NCBI GenBank assembly: GCA_046598525.1
Contig: JBKJIJ010000003.1
Location: forward strand, 1 to 64,000
DNA: 64,000 nucleotides
Source of the DNA: Methylotenera_A sp046598525
GTDB taxonomy: Bacteria > Pseudomonadota > Gammaproteobacteria > Burkholderiales > Methylophilaceae
Direction: 5' to 3'
The translations under genes and the position numbers were made by a program. Shown here piece by piece: positions 36,692 through 45,641 of this stretch. The notes beneath the pieces are model-generated. The model was not told the origin of the DNA. It saw only the letters and a list, made by a program, of their open reading frames with translations, and ran no database searches. The stretch's first letter is position 1; the number at the start of each line of letters is the position of its first letter.

Positions 36692-38110
36692 GTGTTCAAA
36701 AAAATTCTTGTTGCTAATCGGGGTGAAATTGCAGTGCGTATTGTACGCGCTTGTTCCGAAATGGGTATCAAATCTGTCGCCATCTATGCCGAGGCAGACC
36801 GTCACGCATTGCATGTAAAAAAGGCTGATGAGGCTTATAACATTGGTACTGACCCAGTTGCTGGCTATTTAAATGCGCATAATATTGTTAACGTAGCGGT
36901 AGCGGCTGGCTGCGATGCATTGCATCCTGGCTATGGTTTCTTATCAGAAAATCCAGAATTAGCCGAAATTTGCGCGCGCCGTGGCATTAAATTTATTGGC
37001 CCAAATGCGTCTGTTATTCGTCAAATGGGTGACAAAATTCAAGCACGCAATGCCATGACAAGTGCAGGCATTCCTTGCACACCGGGTAGTGATGGCAACC
37101 TTGAAAACTTACAGGATGCCGTTAAATTAGCCAAGACTATTGGTTACCCTGTGATGCTAAAAGCCACAAACGGCGGCGGCGGCCGCGGTATTAGGCGTTG
37201 CGATTCTGAAAAAGATTTACTCACCAATTACGACCGTGTGATTTCTGAAGCCAGCAAAGCGTTTGGTAAGCCTGAAGTGTTCTTAGAAAAATGTGTGGTG
37301 CATCCGCGACATATTGAAGTGCAAGTCCTAGCCGATAGCCAAGGCAACGTGATTCATTTGTTTGAGCGCGATTGCTCAATTCAGCGCCGCAATCAAAAGC
37401 TCATTGAAATTGCCCCTTCACCACAACTAAGCCAAGCGCAACGCGACTATATTGGCGGTTTGGCGGTTAAAGCGGCCAAAGCGGTTGGATACGAAAATGC
37501 AGGCACGGTTGAGTTCTTGCTAGATTCTGACAATACGTTTTATTTTATGGAAATGAACACCCGCTTGCAAGTTGAGCATACGGTGACGGAAACCATTACT
37601 GGCGTGGATATTGTGCAAGAACAAATCCGCATTGCCTATGGCTTGCCGTTGCAATACAAACAAAGTGAAATTAGTTTCCGCGGCTTTGCCATGGAATATC
37701 GCATCAACGCAGAAGATCCTAAAAACGACTTTTTACCTAGCTTTGGTAAAATCACGCGTTACTATTCACCAGGCGGCCCTGGCGTGCGTATGGATGCGGC
37801 GATTTACACCGGTTATGTGATTCCGCCCTATTACGATTCGATGTGTGCCAAATTAACAGTATGGGCGCTAGATTGGGAAAGCGTTGTAGAACGCGGTCGC
37901 CGCGCTTTGGGCGATATGGTGGTATATGGCGTTAAAACGACTATTCCTTATTATCAAGAAATCATGAAACACCCTGATTTTAAAAATGCACAATTCAATA
38001 CCAGCTTTGTTGAAACGCACCCAGAGCTAACCAATTACGCAACCGAACTGCCACCAGAATTGATTGCAGCGGCTATTTCGGCTGCCATTGCAGCACACGA
38101 AGGCATTTAA
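36692..38110 (+). CDS. pycA: Pyruvate carboxylase subunit A (biotin carboxylase)
   Basis: The 472-residue ATP-grasp biotin carboxylase starts FKKILVANRGEIAVRIVRA and shows the Gly-rich ATP loop KATNGGGGRGIRRC, the EKCVVHPRHIEVQVLAD segment and the active-site EMNTRLQVEHTVTE. With pycB it forms a two-subunit pyruvate carboxylase of the Pseudomonas type that replenishes oxaloacetate. GTG 36692, preceded by TAAGGG, is preferred over the far upstream ATG at 36617 because homologues start here. AccC of acetyl-CoA carboxylase is the alternative, but the pycB neighbour argues against it. Confidence 0.88.
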   Translation: MFKKILVANRGEIAVRIVRACSEMGIKSVAIYAEADRHALHVKKADEAYNIGTDPVAGYLNAHNIVNVAVAAGCDALHPGYGFLSENPELAEICARRGIKFIGPNASVIRQMGDKIQARNAMTSAGIPCTPGSDGNLENLQDAVKLAKTIGYPVMLKATNGGGGRGIRRCDSEKDLLTNYDRVISEASKAFGKPEVFLEKCVVHPRHIEVQVLADSQGNVIHLFERDCSIQRRNQKLIEIAPSPQLSQAQRDYIGGLAVKAAKAVGYENAGTVEFLLDSDNTFYFMEMNTRLQVEHTVTETITGVDIVQEQIRIAYGLPLQYKQSEISFRGFAMEYRINAEDPKNDFLPSFGKITRYYSPGGPGVRMDAAIYTGYVIPPYYDSMCAKLTVWALDWESVVERGRRALGDMVVYGVKTTIPYYQEIMKHPDFKNAQFNTSFVETHPELTNYATELPPELIAAAISAAIAAHEGI

Positions 38111-38141
38111 GACAAAAAGCATTTAATAGAAACGACTGATT

Positions 38142-39995
38142 ATGAGCAAAATACACCTTACCGAACTTGTTTTACGCGATGGCCATCAATCGATGATTGC
38201 GACGCGCTTGCGCACAGAAGACATGTTGCCTATTTGCAGCAAATTGGATGCCATTGGCTTTTGGTCGCTAGAAGCTTGGGGCGGTGCCACATTTGATGCC
38301 TGCGTGCGCTATTTAAAAGAAGACCCTTGGGAGCGTTTAGCAAAACTGCGCAAAGCCTTGCCTAATAGCCAAATTAATATGTTATTGCGCGGCCAAAACT
38401 TGCTTGGCTATCGTCATTATTCTGATGACGTAGTGCATGCGTTTGTACAAAAATCGGCCGATAATGGTGTGGATGTATTTCGTATTTTTGACGCCATGAA
38501 CGACACACGGAATTTGCGTGAAGCGATTAATGCCGTTAAAAAAGTAAAAAAACACGCCATTGGCACGCTTTCATACACTACCAGCCCTGTTCACGATATT
38601 GCTTATTTTGTCGCCATGGCAAAAGAGCTAGAAAGCATGGGCTCTGACAGTATTGGCATTAAAGATATGGCGGGTTTATTAACGCCGCAAGTGGCCGCTG
38701 ATTTGGTCAAAGCCCTAACTGAAGCCGTCAGCCTGCCGATTCATGTGCATAGCCACGCTACTTCTGGTTTGGCTAGTATGGTGATGCTTAAAAGTGTTGA
38801 AAATGGCGCTTCTATTATTGATACCTGCAACTCCTCTTTTGCAGAAGGTGCCAGCCACCCAAGCACTGAAAGTATAGTCGCGGCATTAAAAGGCACCGAA
38901 TACGATACTGGTTTGGATTTGGTTAAGTTACAAGAAATCACCGCCTATTTCCGCGAAACGCGTAAAAAATATTGGCAATTTGAAAGCGATTTTACCGGCG
39001 TAGATACGCGCGTTTTAGTGAATCAAGTACCAGGCGGCATGATTTCTAATCTATCCAATCAGCTAAAAGAGCAAGGCGCGTTAGACCGCATGGATGAAGT
39101 GTTGGCTGAAATTCCGCGCGTACGTGAAGATTTAGGCTACCCACCTTTAGTAACGCCAACATCGCAAATCGTTGGTACGCAGGCTGTATTAAATGTAATG
39201 ACGGGTTCACGTTATAAATCGGTGACCAATGAAGTGAAGAATTACTTGATGGGTCAATATGGCCAATCGCCAGCGCCTGTTAATGCCGCTGTTAAGCAAC
39301 AAGCAGTTGGTGATGCAAAAGTGATTACTTGCCGTCCTGCTGATTTAATTGAGCCAGAAATGGCAAAATTGCAGGCTGAATCAGATCGTATTGCGCAGTC
39401 TGAAGAAGATGTTTTAACTTACGCTATGTTCCCCGATATAGGCAAAACCTTTTTGCAGGAACGCAACGCTGGCACGTTAAAAGCCGATGCATTATTAACC
39501 AAAGAAGCCGCAAATACAGGTGCCGCACGTTATGCGCCGAATGAATTTAAAGTAACGCTACATGGCGAAACTTTCCACATCAAGCTAACAGGTAGCGGCC
39601 ATGCAGGTGAAGAACAGCGCCCTTTCTATGTATCTGTAGATGGTATCGCAGAAGAAGTGATTGTAGAAACCTTAAGCGAGATTGAAGTTTCTGGCAATGG
39701 CAGCAGCACTGGTGGCAAAAGTGTGGGCAAAAAGAAATCGGGTTCTACCGCTAATGGCCGCCCACGTCCACACCATGCGGGTTGCGTAACCACCGCAATG
39801 CCGGGCACTATTGTGGCGGTAAAAGTAAAAGTGGGTGATAAAGTTAGCGCTGGTGATGGTGTTTTAGTAATTGAAGCCATGAAAATGGAAAACGAAATTC
39901 AAGCATCTAAAACAGGTACTGTGGTTGCCGTGCATGTCGCCAAAGGCGATACCGTAACGCCGGATGAATCTTTACTAGAAATTCAGCCAGAGTAA
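38142..39995 (+). CDS. pycB: Pyruvate carboxylase subunit B (carboxyltransferase and biotin carrier)
   Basis: The 617-residue protein has a HMGL-like carboxyltransferase barrel (about 1-270: LVLRDGHQSMIATRLRT, GIKDMAG with the metal-site lysine, HVHSHATSG), a conserved carboxylase domain (about 290-450) and a C-terminal biotinyl domain (about 545-617) with K581 in EAMKMEN. A Gly/Ser/Lys-rich linker precedes the biotin domain. The architecture is shared with the oxaloacetate decarboxylase alpha subunit, but no beta/gamma sodium-pump genes follow, and the pycA partner favours pyruvate carboxylase. It lies 31 nt after pycA. Confidence 0.88.
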   Translation: MSKIHLTELVLRDGHQSMIATRLRTEDMLPICSKLDAIGFWSLEAWGGATFDACVRYLKEDPWERLAKLRKALPNSQINMLLRGQNLLGYRHYSDDVVHAFVQKSADNGVDVFRIFDAMNDTRNLREAINAVKKVKKHAIGTLSYTTSPVHDIAYFVAMAKELESMGSDSIGIKDMAGLLTPQVAADLVKALTEAVSLPIHVHSHATSGLASMVMLKSVENGASIIDTCNSSFAEGASHPSTESIVAALKGTEYDTGLDLVKLQEITAYFRETRKKYWQFESDFTGVDTRVLVNQVPGGMISNLSNQLKEQGALDRMDEVLAEIPRVREDLGYPPLVTPTSQIVGTQAVLNVMTGSRYKSVTNEVKNYLMGQYGQSPAPVNAAVKQQAVGDAKVITCRPADLIEPEMAKLQAESDRIAQSEEDVLTYAMFPDIGKTFLQERNAGTLKADALLTKEAANTGAARYAPNEFKVTLHGETFHIKLTGSGHAGEEQRPFYVSVDGIAEEVIVETLSEIEVSGNGSSTGGKSVGKKKSGSTANGRPRPHHAGCVTTAMPGTIVAVKVKVGDKVSAGDGVLVIEAMKMENEIQASKTGTVVAVHVAKGDTVTPDESLLEIQPE

Positions 39996-40011
39996 GCTTT
40001 TTGTATTGTAT

Positions 40012-40049
40012 AAAAGCCGATAGCACACACTATCGGCTTTTGTTTTTTT
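40012..40049 (+). terminator. Intrinsic terminator of the pycAB operon
   Basis: AAAAGCCGATA / TATCGGCTTTT forms an 11-bp stem with an eight-nt loop, followed by GTTTTTTT. This is a textbook intrinsic terminator 17 nt after the pycB stop. Confidence 0.9.
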
Positions 40050-40084
40050 ATAGCCAAATAAATTTAAATTATTGATAATAGAGC

Positions 40085-40666
40085 ATGAAACAAACCTTAA
40101 TCCTAGCGTCATCATCTACCTACCGGCGTGAGCTTTTACAAAAGTTAGAAATTCAGTTTAGTAGCGTTTCGCCGCATGTGGATGAAACCGCCTTAGAAAA
40201 CGAAAAACCGCATGAAACTGCTTTAAGGCTTTCGCAAGATAAAGCCAGAAAAGTAGGCGCTGAATATCAGCATGCCTTGGTGATTGGCTGCGATCAAGTA
40301 GCCACGCTGGATGGCGTGCAATTAGGCAAGCCACTTAACCATCAAAATGCCACTAAACAATTGCAGATGATGCGCGGACGTGAAGTGACTTTTCATAGCG
40401 CATTATGCTTATTTAACGCCGCCACGGGCAATATGCAGGCAGAGGTTGTGCCGTATTTAGTGCGCTTTAGGCAATTAACAGATGCACAAATTGAAAACTA
40501 CTTAAACAAAGAACAACCCTACCACTGCGCTGGTAGCGCAAAATCAGAAGGTTTGGGCATTGCGCTAATGGAACGCATGTTGGGCGAAGACCCTAACGCA
40601 TTGATTGGATTGCCTTTAATCAAGCTGATCACCATGCTGGAAAACGAAGGTGTCAGCGTAATCTAG
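40085..40666 (+). CDS. Maf family nucleotide pyrophosphatase, YceF type
   Basis: The 193-residue protein has the Maf signature LASSSTYRRELLQKL, DETALENEKPHETALRLSQDKA and the catalytic Asp in VIGCDQVATLDG. YceF-type Maf proteins hydrolyse 7-methyl-GTP and act in nucleotide sanitation. In Betaproteobacteria a maf gene often stands near yceD-rpmF; here pycAB lies between them. Confidence 0.9.
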   Translation: MKQTLILASSSTYRRELLQKLEIQFSSVSPHVDETALENEKPHETALRLSQDKARKVGAEYQHALVIGCDQVATLDGVQLGKPLNHQNATKQLQMMRGREVTFHSALCLFNAATGNMQAEVVPYLVRFRQLTDAQIENYLNKEQPYHCAGSAKSEGLGIALMERMLGEDPNALIGLPLIKLITMLENEGVSVI

Positions 40667-40707
40667 CGGCAAGCGTTACGCTTTTATCACCATTTGGGAG
40701 ATTCAAT

Positions 40708-42156
40708 ATGTTTAAACGCCACACAATCACTTTAGCGATTACCAGCCTACTATCAATGGGAGCTTATGCTTTGGAAAATGTGACTACTGAAACGACCAGC
40801 ACTTTAAACGACCAACAAAGCGTTGCCGTCACCATATATAACGGTGACTTAGCCTTGGTGAAAGATACGCGTAAAGTACAATTAAATGCAGGCTTAAACG
40901 CGCTGGCATTGCGCGATGTAAGTGCGCAAATTCGGCCAGAAACAGCCTTGCTACGCAGTATTAACGCGCCTGGCAGCTTAAATTTATTAGAGCAAAATTT
41001 TGATTTTGATTTACTTACCCCTGCAAAATTGTTAGAAAAATATGTGGGTAAAACCGTTACATTAATTAAAACGCATCCAACCACAGGCGCTGAAACGGCT
41101 GAACAAGCCACTGTTTTATCGGCCAATAATGGTGTGGTTTTAAAAGTGGGAAACCGCATTGAGACCGGAATTAATGGTCGCATTGTGTATGACAATGTGC
41201 CGGCAAACTTGCGTGATCGCCCTACTTTGGTTACACAAATCAACAACAAAGGCGCTACCGATCAAACTCTTGAATTAAGCTATTTAACCGGCGGCCTTGG
41301 CTGGAAAGCCGATTACGTAGCTGAATTAAACAGCAAAGAAAATATGCTGGATTTATCTGGCTGGGTAACATTAAGCAACACCAGCGGTGCAAGTTACAAA
41401 AACGCCAAATTGCAATTGGTGGCAGGCGATGTTAACCGTGTGCAACAATTGCCACGCGCCATGGCCATGCAAATGCGCAAAAATGACATGATGGCAGAAG
41501 CCGCTGCGCCGATGGCAGAGGAATCACTGCTTGAATACCATTTATACACGCTAGACCGCCCTACCACCATTGCCGAAAACCAAACCAAACAAGTGGCCTT
41601 ATTATCAGCAACCGGCGTACCCGTGCGCAAAGAGTTGGTGCTACAGGGCGCGGATTACTATTATCAAGGCCAATACGGCGAAATTGGCAGCAAAATGAAA
41701 GTAGGCGTGTTTATTGAGTTTGAAAATAAAGAAGCCGCAAAATTAGGCATGCCATTGCCCAAAGGCATATTGCGCGTGTATAAAAAAGATAGCCAAGGAA
41801 ACGCGCAATTTGTCGGTGAAGATAATATTGATCACACGCCAAAAAATGAAACCGTGCGCTTAAAATTGGGCGAAGCATTTGATGTAACCGCTGACAAAAA
41901 ACAAACCGATTTTAAAGTATTACCGCGCCCATCTAAAGGCAATAATTTATATGAAAGCGCATTTGAAATAACCTTAAAAAATGCCAAAAAAGAAAAAGTG
42001 ACGGTAACTGTACAAGAGCCCATTAGTGGCGATTGGAAAATTCTATCTGAAAGTCACCCGCACAATAAAGCCAACAGCCAATTAGCCGTTTGGAAAATTG
42101 ATATTCCTGCAGAAAGCAGCACAACGCTGACTTATAGAGCACAAGTTAAGTATTAA
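40708..42156 (+). CDS. Exported DUF4139 domain protein
   Basis: The 482-residue protein has a signal peptide (TITLAITSLLSMGAYA) and the features of the DUF4139 family: VAVTIYNGDLALVKDTR at the N-terminus, then LSYLTGGLGWKADYVAELN and a beta-rich C-terminal domain with VQEPISGDWKIL. The family is common in proteobacterial periplasms but has no assigned biochemical function. A good ribosome binding site (TGGGAG) precedes the ATG. It stands alone between maf and the paired palindromes. Confidence 0.8.
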   Translation: MFKRHTITLAITSLLSMGAYALENVTTETTSTLNDQQSVAVTIYNGDLALVKDTRKVQLNAGLNALALRDVSAQIRPETALLRSINAPGSLNLLEQNFDFDLLTPAKLLEKYVGKTVTLIKTHPTTGAETAEQATVLSANNGVVLKVGNRIETGINGRIVYDNVPANLRDRPTLVTQINNKGATDQTLELSYLTGGLGWKADYVAELNSKENMLDLSGWVTLSNTSGASYKNAKLQLVAGDVNRVQQLPRAMAMQMRKNDMMAEAAAPMAEESLLEYHLYTLDRPTTIAENQTKQVALLSATGVPVRKELVLQGADYYYQGQYGEIGSKMKVGVFIEFENKEAAKLGMPLPKGILRVYKKDSQGNAQFVGEDNIDHTPKNETVRLKLGEAFDVTADKKQTDFKVLPRPSKGNNLYESAFEITLKNAKKEKVTVTVQEPISGDWKILSESHPHNKANSQLAVWKIDIPAESSTTLTYRAQVKY

Positions 42157-42162
42157 ACTCTC

Positions 42163-42241
42163 CGTCATTCCCGCGAAAGCGGGAATCCATTTTCAAACCT
42201 CACTAAAGTCAACGTGGATTCCCGCTTTCGCGGGAATGACG
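42163..42241. repeat. Paired inverted REP-like palindromic element
   Basis: Two exact 27-nt arms (42163-42189 and 42215-42241) are reverse complements separated by 25 nt. Each arm is itself a hairpin: TTCCCGC-GAAA-GCGGGAA with a seven-bp stem and GAAA loop. This arrangement is that of paired REP elements (BIMEs), widespread intergenic repeats associated with RAYT-type transposases. No RAYT gene is in the window. The element also lies just after the DUF4139 stop and may end or stabilise its transcript. Confidence 0.85.
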
Positions 42242-42270
42242 AAGTTCTAGGTATTGCGTACAATAGCAGT

Positions 42271-42993
42271 ATGGCTATCAACACTACATACGGCACGCTC
42301 TACCTCATCCCTGTCACGCTAGGTGACGACAATATCAATCAAGTGTTGCCGCCTGATGTGATTACTTTTGCACAAAAACTAGATACATTTGTCGTTGAAA
42401 GTGAAAAATCTGCGCGCCACTTTTTAAGCACCATCAAAACCGCTAAACCCGTGCGAGAGCTTACCCTACATTTATTAAATGAGCACACGGCCGATAAAGA
42501 TGTTTCTGCACTTTTAATGCCTTTATTAGCAGGTAAAGATATAGGATTAATGTCTGATGCTGGCTGCCCTGGTGTGGCCGACCCTGGCGCAAAACTGGTT
42601 GAGCTGGCCCATCAAAAAGGCATAAAAGTCGTGCCTTTTGTAGGCCCAAGCTCAATTTTACTAAGCTTGATGGCAAGCGGCTTAAATGGCCAGCAATTTG
42701 CCTTTTTAGGCTACTTACCAGTGGATAAATTAGCGCGCAATAACAAACTTAAAGAAATCGAAAAGCGCTCACTTTCACACAAGGAAACGCAGCTATTTAT
42801 TGAAACGCCCTACCGCAATCAGCATATGTTAGAAGCGATTTTAAGCACATGCCAGCCTAATACAAGGCTGTGTGTTGCCTGCGATATTAGTTTAGAAACT
42901 GAATTGATTGTGACGAAAACAATTGCGAATTGGAAAAAAACACCTTTACCCGATTTGCATAAGCGCCCATCAATCTTTCTGTTGTTAGCATAA
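42271..42993 (+). CDS. Tetrapyrrole-methylase-fold SAM-dependent methyltransferase, RsmI-related
   Basis: The 240-residue protein resembles RsmI (16S rRNA 2'-O-methyltransferase for C1402): GTLYLIPVTLGD at the start, DIGLMSDAGCPGVADPGAKLVE and VVPFVGPSSILLSLMASGLNGQQF with the SAM-binding loop. It lacks the RsmI C-terminal extension and the usual GNLGDI motif, so it is a paralogue whose substrate is not known. ATG 42271 is used; a longer frame starting inside the palindromic repeat (42214) translates repeat DNA and is rejected. Confidence 0.82.
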   Translation: MAINTTYGTLYLIPVTLGDDNINQVLPPDVITFAQKLDTFVVESEKSARHFLSTIKTAKPVRELTLHLLNEHTADKDVSALLMPLLAGKDIGLMSDAGCPGVADPGAKLVELAHQKGIKVVPFVGPSSILLSLMASGLNGQQFAFLGYLPVDKLARNNKLKEIEKRSLSHKETQLFIETPYRNQHMLEAILSTCQPNTRLCVACDISLETELIVTKTIANWKKTPLPDLHKRPSIFLLLA

Positions 42994-43020
42994 AATTAAT
43001 CCACTATCTCTTAATTATAA

Positions 43021-43803
43021 ATGACACAGCAAAAACCAAAAATAAAAGTTAGCAATAATGACCATAAATGTATTGTATGTTGTGAAAAGTTATTAACTGG
43101 AGCAAAGAAATGTGTTCACTGCGACAGCTATCAAGCTGAATGGAAAAACCGTTTAAGTTACGTTGCTGGCATACTTGGCTTAATTACAGCAACAATTGCA
43201 GCCGGAGCATACATATATTCAAGTATTCAAAAAGAATTTTTCTGGGAAGATAAAGCAGCCGTTTATGAATACTACGGGGATTTGCATATTGTTATTTCAA
43301 ACTTTGGTGACGGTGCAATATTTGTAAAGGGTTTAAATACTCGTTTTGAGTCTGAAAGTGGTGCCTATTTTGATGAGAGCGTGCCATTGAACGTTTTCAT
43401 TGATAAGGGCACAGTAAAACACATCACACTTCCAAATAAAGTAGATAGGCAAAAGATACAGTCTCTGTATGGTCATATAACTGAATTTAACTCCTCAGAA
43501 GAATATAATTTAGCAAACAACTTTTCTGGGACGTATAAAGATTTGAGTAATGGGGGGAAATGCTACCTGCGGACCATAACCGAAGAAAGTAGTACATGGA
43601 TAAAAACTTTCAAAAGAAATGCAGGTGAGAAATTTTACACATCAAATGGTACTGGAACGTTACAATTTTACTTTATGAAATCAGGCGATTTAATCTCTAA
43701 AAGTTTTAACGTACAAAGTTATTTACAGGATAACAAAAATATCGGTTGTGCTTTAACTTATAAAGATGAATCAGGGAAAACTTACGCACTTCCAATTAAA
43801 TAA
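43021..43803 (+). CDS. Zinc-ribbon membrane protein of unknown function
   Basis: The 260-residue protein is not recognised. It has an N-terminal treble-clef/zinc-ribbon-like cluster (C17, C20, C21, C31, C34; CxxC spaced ten residues from a second CxxC), one membrane helix (about 46-66) and a soluble C-terminal region of mixed beta character with no recognised motif. Its codons are visibly AT-richer than those of the flanking genes. It is inserted between the methyltransferase and rnhB, where homologous loci usually have nothing, so recent acquisition is plausible. The topology suggests a cytoplasmic zinc domain and a periplasmic domain. Confidence 0.75.
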   Translation: MTQQKPKIKVSNNDHKCIVCCEKLLTGAKKCVHCDSYQAEWKNRLSYVAGILGLITATIAAGAYIYSSIQKEFFWEDKAAVYEYYGDLHIVISNFGDGAIFVKGLNTRFESESGAYFDESVPLNVFIDKGTVKHITLPNKVDRQKIQSLYGHITEFNSSEEYNLANNFSGTYKDLSNGGKCYLRTITEESSTWIKTFKRNAGEKFYTSNGTGTLQFYFMKSGDLISKSFNVQSYLQDNKNIGCALTYKDESGKTYALPIK

Positions 43804-43814
43804 ATTTATAGAGA

Positions 43815-44441
43815 TTAACCCGCCAATATGACCTTAACTGGCGCATAAGTTAAACGATGCACTTTCGTAACGCCGTAGAGTTTTAGCATTTCTACATGAT
43901 AAGCAGTTGGATAACCCTTATGCTTTGCAAAACCATATTGCGGATATGTTTTATCTAATTCATATAACTCTGCATCACGTGCTACTTTTGCCAAAATAGA
44001 AGCCGCTGAAATAGCCTGCACTTTACTATCACCCTTAACAATCGCCTCACATGGCCAGCTTATTTTAGGGCATTTATTGCCATCTACTTGCACTAATAGT
44101 TGCCCTAAATTTATTTGACCTAAATTCACTTTTTCCATCAATTCAGGCGATAAAACCAGTGATTCAATAGCGCGTTTCATGGCTAGCAGGCTTGCTTGCA
44201 GAATATTGATTTCATCGATTTCTTGCGCGCTGCAGCTGGCGATTGACCAAGCAAGCGATTTGGCTTTAATCTCTGCGTTTAAAAAATCACGCTTTTTTTC
44301 GGATAATTTTTTAGAGTCAGCTAGGCCAATAATAGGATTATTAGCATCTAAAATAACGGCTGCTGCATAAACGCTGCCAGCCAAAGGCCCGCGCCCTGCT
44401 TCATCTACACCACAAATAATGGGATGATGGTTCAAACTCAT
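43815..44441 (-). CDS. rnhB: Ribonuclease HII
   Basis: RNase HII removes ribonucleotides from DNA-RNA hybrids. The 208-residue protein has the DEAGRGPLAG motif (D13, E14), the second Asp in VQVDGNKCP and the third in KVARDAELYEL, plus the C-terminal YPTAYHVEML. It is the promoter-distal gene of the long minus-strand lpx cluster, 10 nt after lpxB. Confidence 0.96.
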   Translation of the reverse strand: MSLNHHPIICGVDEAGRGPLAGSVYAAAVILDANNPIIGLADSKKLSEKKRDFLNAEIKAKSLAWSIASCSAQEIDEINILQASLLAMKRAIESLVLSPELMEKVNLGQINLGQLLVQVDGNKCPKISWPCEAIVKGDSKVQAISAASILAKVARDAELYELDKTYPQYGFAKHKGYPTAYHVEMLKLYGVTKVHRLTYAPVKVILAG

Positions 44442-44451
44442 TTTACCAAGC

Positions 44452-45630
44452 TTATTTTAAATAGCTCAAAATAACAGCAGCGGCTTTTTCGGCTGTGTTC
44501 TGTTTTAAATTAAGGTGAATTTGCGTAAATATTTGCTTAATCTCAGCGCAATAATTGGTGTCGCTTAACAGTCTTGTAGCGGCATCGGCTAAATTTTGTG
44601 GTGTTGCTTCGTGTTGTAGTAGCTCTGGCACTAAAAACTTGCCGGCTAAAATATTTGGTAACCCAACAAATGGCTGATAGCGCATGCGCTTTAGTATCCA
44701 CCAACTTAGCGTTGGCATGCGATAGGTAATCACCATCGGTTTTTTAAGCAAAGCGGCTTCTAATGTGGCCGTGCCAGAAGCCACAATCACAATATCAGCC
44801 GCTTCCATGGCATCGTGCGCATGACCAAACAGTATTTGCAGATTCAACTCAGCATTGGGGTATTCTGCATAACTATCGTGAATAGCGTGCTCAAAAATTT
44901 CGCGCGTTTCACGCGTAATTAGCGGCACTAAAAACTGGATAGGATGAAATTCCGCAGGCAGTGCCGTGTCTGCGATTTGTTGTTTGGTGAGCAAATGTGC
45001 GGTTTTTACAAACAAGCTGGCGTGTTGCTTTACTTCGCTTTGGCGGCTGCCGGGCAGCATGGCGACCACTAGTTTATCTTGCTTAATTTTAAGCGTTTCG
45101 CGCGCGGCTTGCGTGTTTGGCTCTAATGGCAATTCGTCAGCTAAAGGGTGACCAACATAGGTCACGGGCACTTGTGCGGCTTCATATAAAACGGGCTCAA
45201 ACGGAAATAACGCCAATACATGACTTACCGCGCGCTTAATTTTAGCCACGCGGCCACCACGCCAGGCCCAAATAGATGGGCTGACATAGTGAATAGCGGT
45301 GATGCCTTTTTGCTTGAATTTTCGCTCAAGCCATAGATTAAAATCGGGCGCATCTACACCAATAAAAATACTGGGTTTTTCGCTAAGTAATTGCTGAAAT
45401 AAGTTTTTGCGTAACTTTAATAAGCCATATAAGTGTTTAAGCACTTCTACATAGCCGCGAACCGATAAATTTTCGATTGAAAATAGGGATTTCGCGCCTT
45501 CGGCCATCATTTTTGGCCCAGCAATACCAACAAAGGTTAAATCACTGCGTTGCGCCTTTAGTGCGCGGATCAAATGGCTGCCCAACAAATCCCCTGAGGC
45601 TTCGCCAGCCACTATTGCAATTTTTGGCAT
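44452..45630 (-). CDS. lpxB: Lipid-A-disaccharide synthase LpxB
   Basis: LpxB joins UDP-2,3-diacylglucosamine and lipid X to form the lipid A disaccharide. The 392-residue GT19 protein begins IAIVAGEASGDLLGSHLI and contains VSPSIWAWRGGRVAKIK, FPFEP, VGHPLADELP and MLPGSRQSEVK. It is a peripheral inner-membrane enzyme and lies 11 nt after lpxA. Confidence 0.97.
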   Translation of the reverse strand: MPKIAIVAGEASGDLLGSHLIRALKAQRSDLTFVGIAGPKMMAEGAKSLFSIENLSVRGYVEVLKHLYGLLKLRKNLFQQLLSEKPSIFIGVDAPDFNLWLERKFKQKGITAIHYVSPSIWAWRGGRVAKIKRAVSHVLALFPFEPVLYEAAQVPVTYVGHPLADELPLEPNTQAARETLKIKQDKLVVAMLPGSRQSEVKQHASLFVKTAHLLTKQQIADTALPAEFHPIQFLVPLITRETREIFEHAIHDSYAEYPNAELNLQILFGHAHDAMEAADIVIVASGTATLEAALLKKPMVITYRMPTLSWWILKRMRYQPFVGLPNILAGKFLVPELLQHEATPQNLADAATRLLSDTNYCAEIKQIFTQIHLNLKQNTAEKAAAVILSYLK

Positions 45631-45641
45631 GATGACACTAA

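Noticed and set aside
42214..42270. Extended N-terminus of the methyltransferase beginning MDSRFRGND
   Set aside because: The extension is translated from the inverted palindrome and the following spacer; family members begin at the MAINTTYGTLYLIP position (42271).
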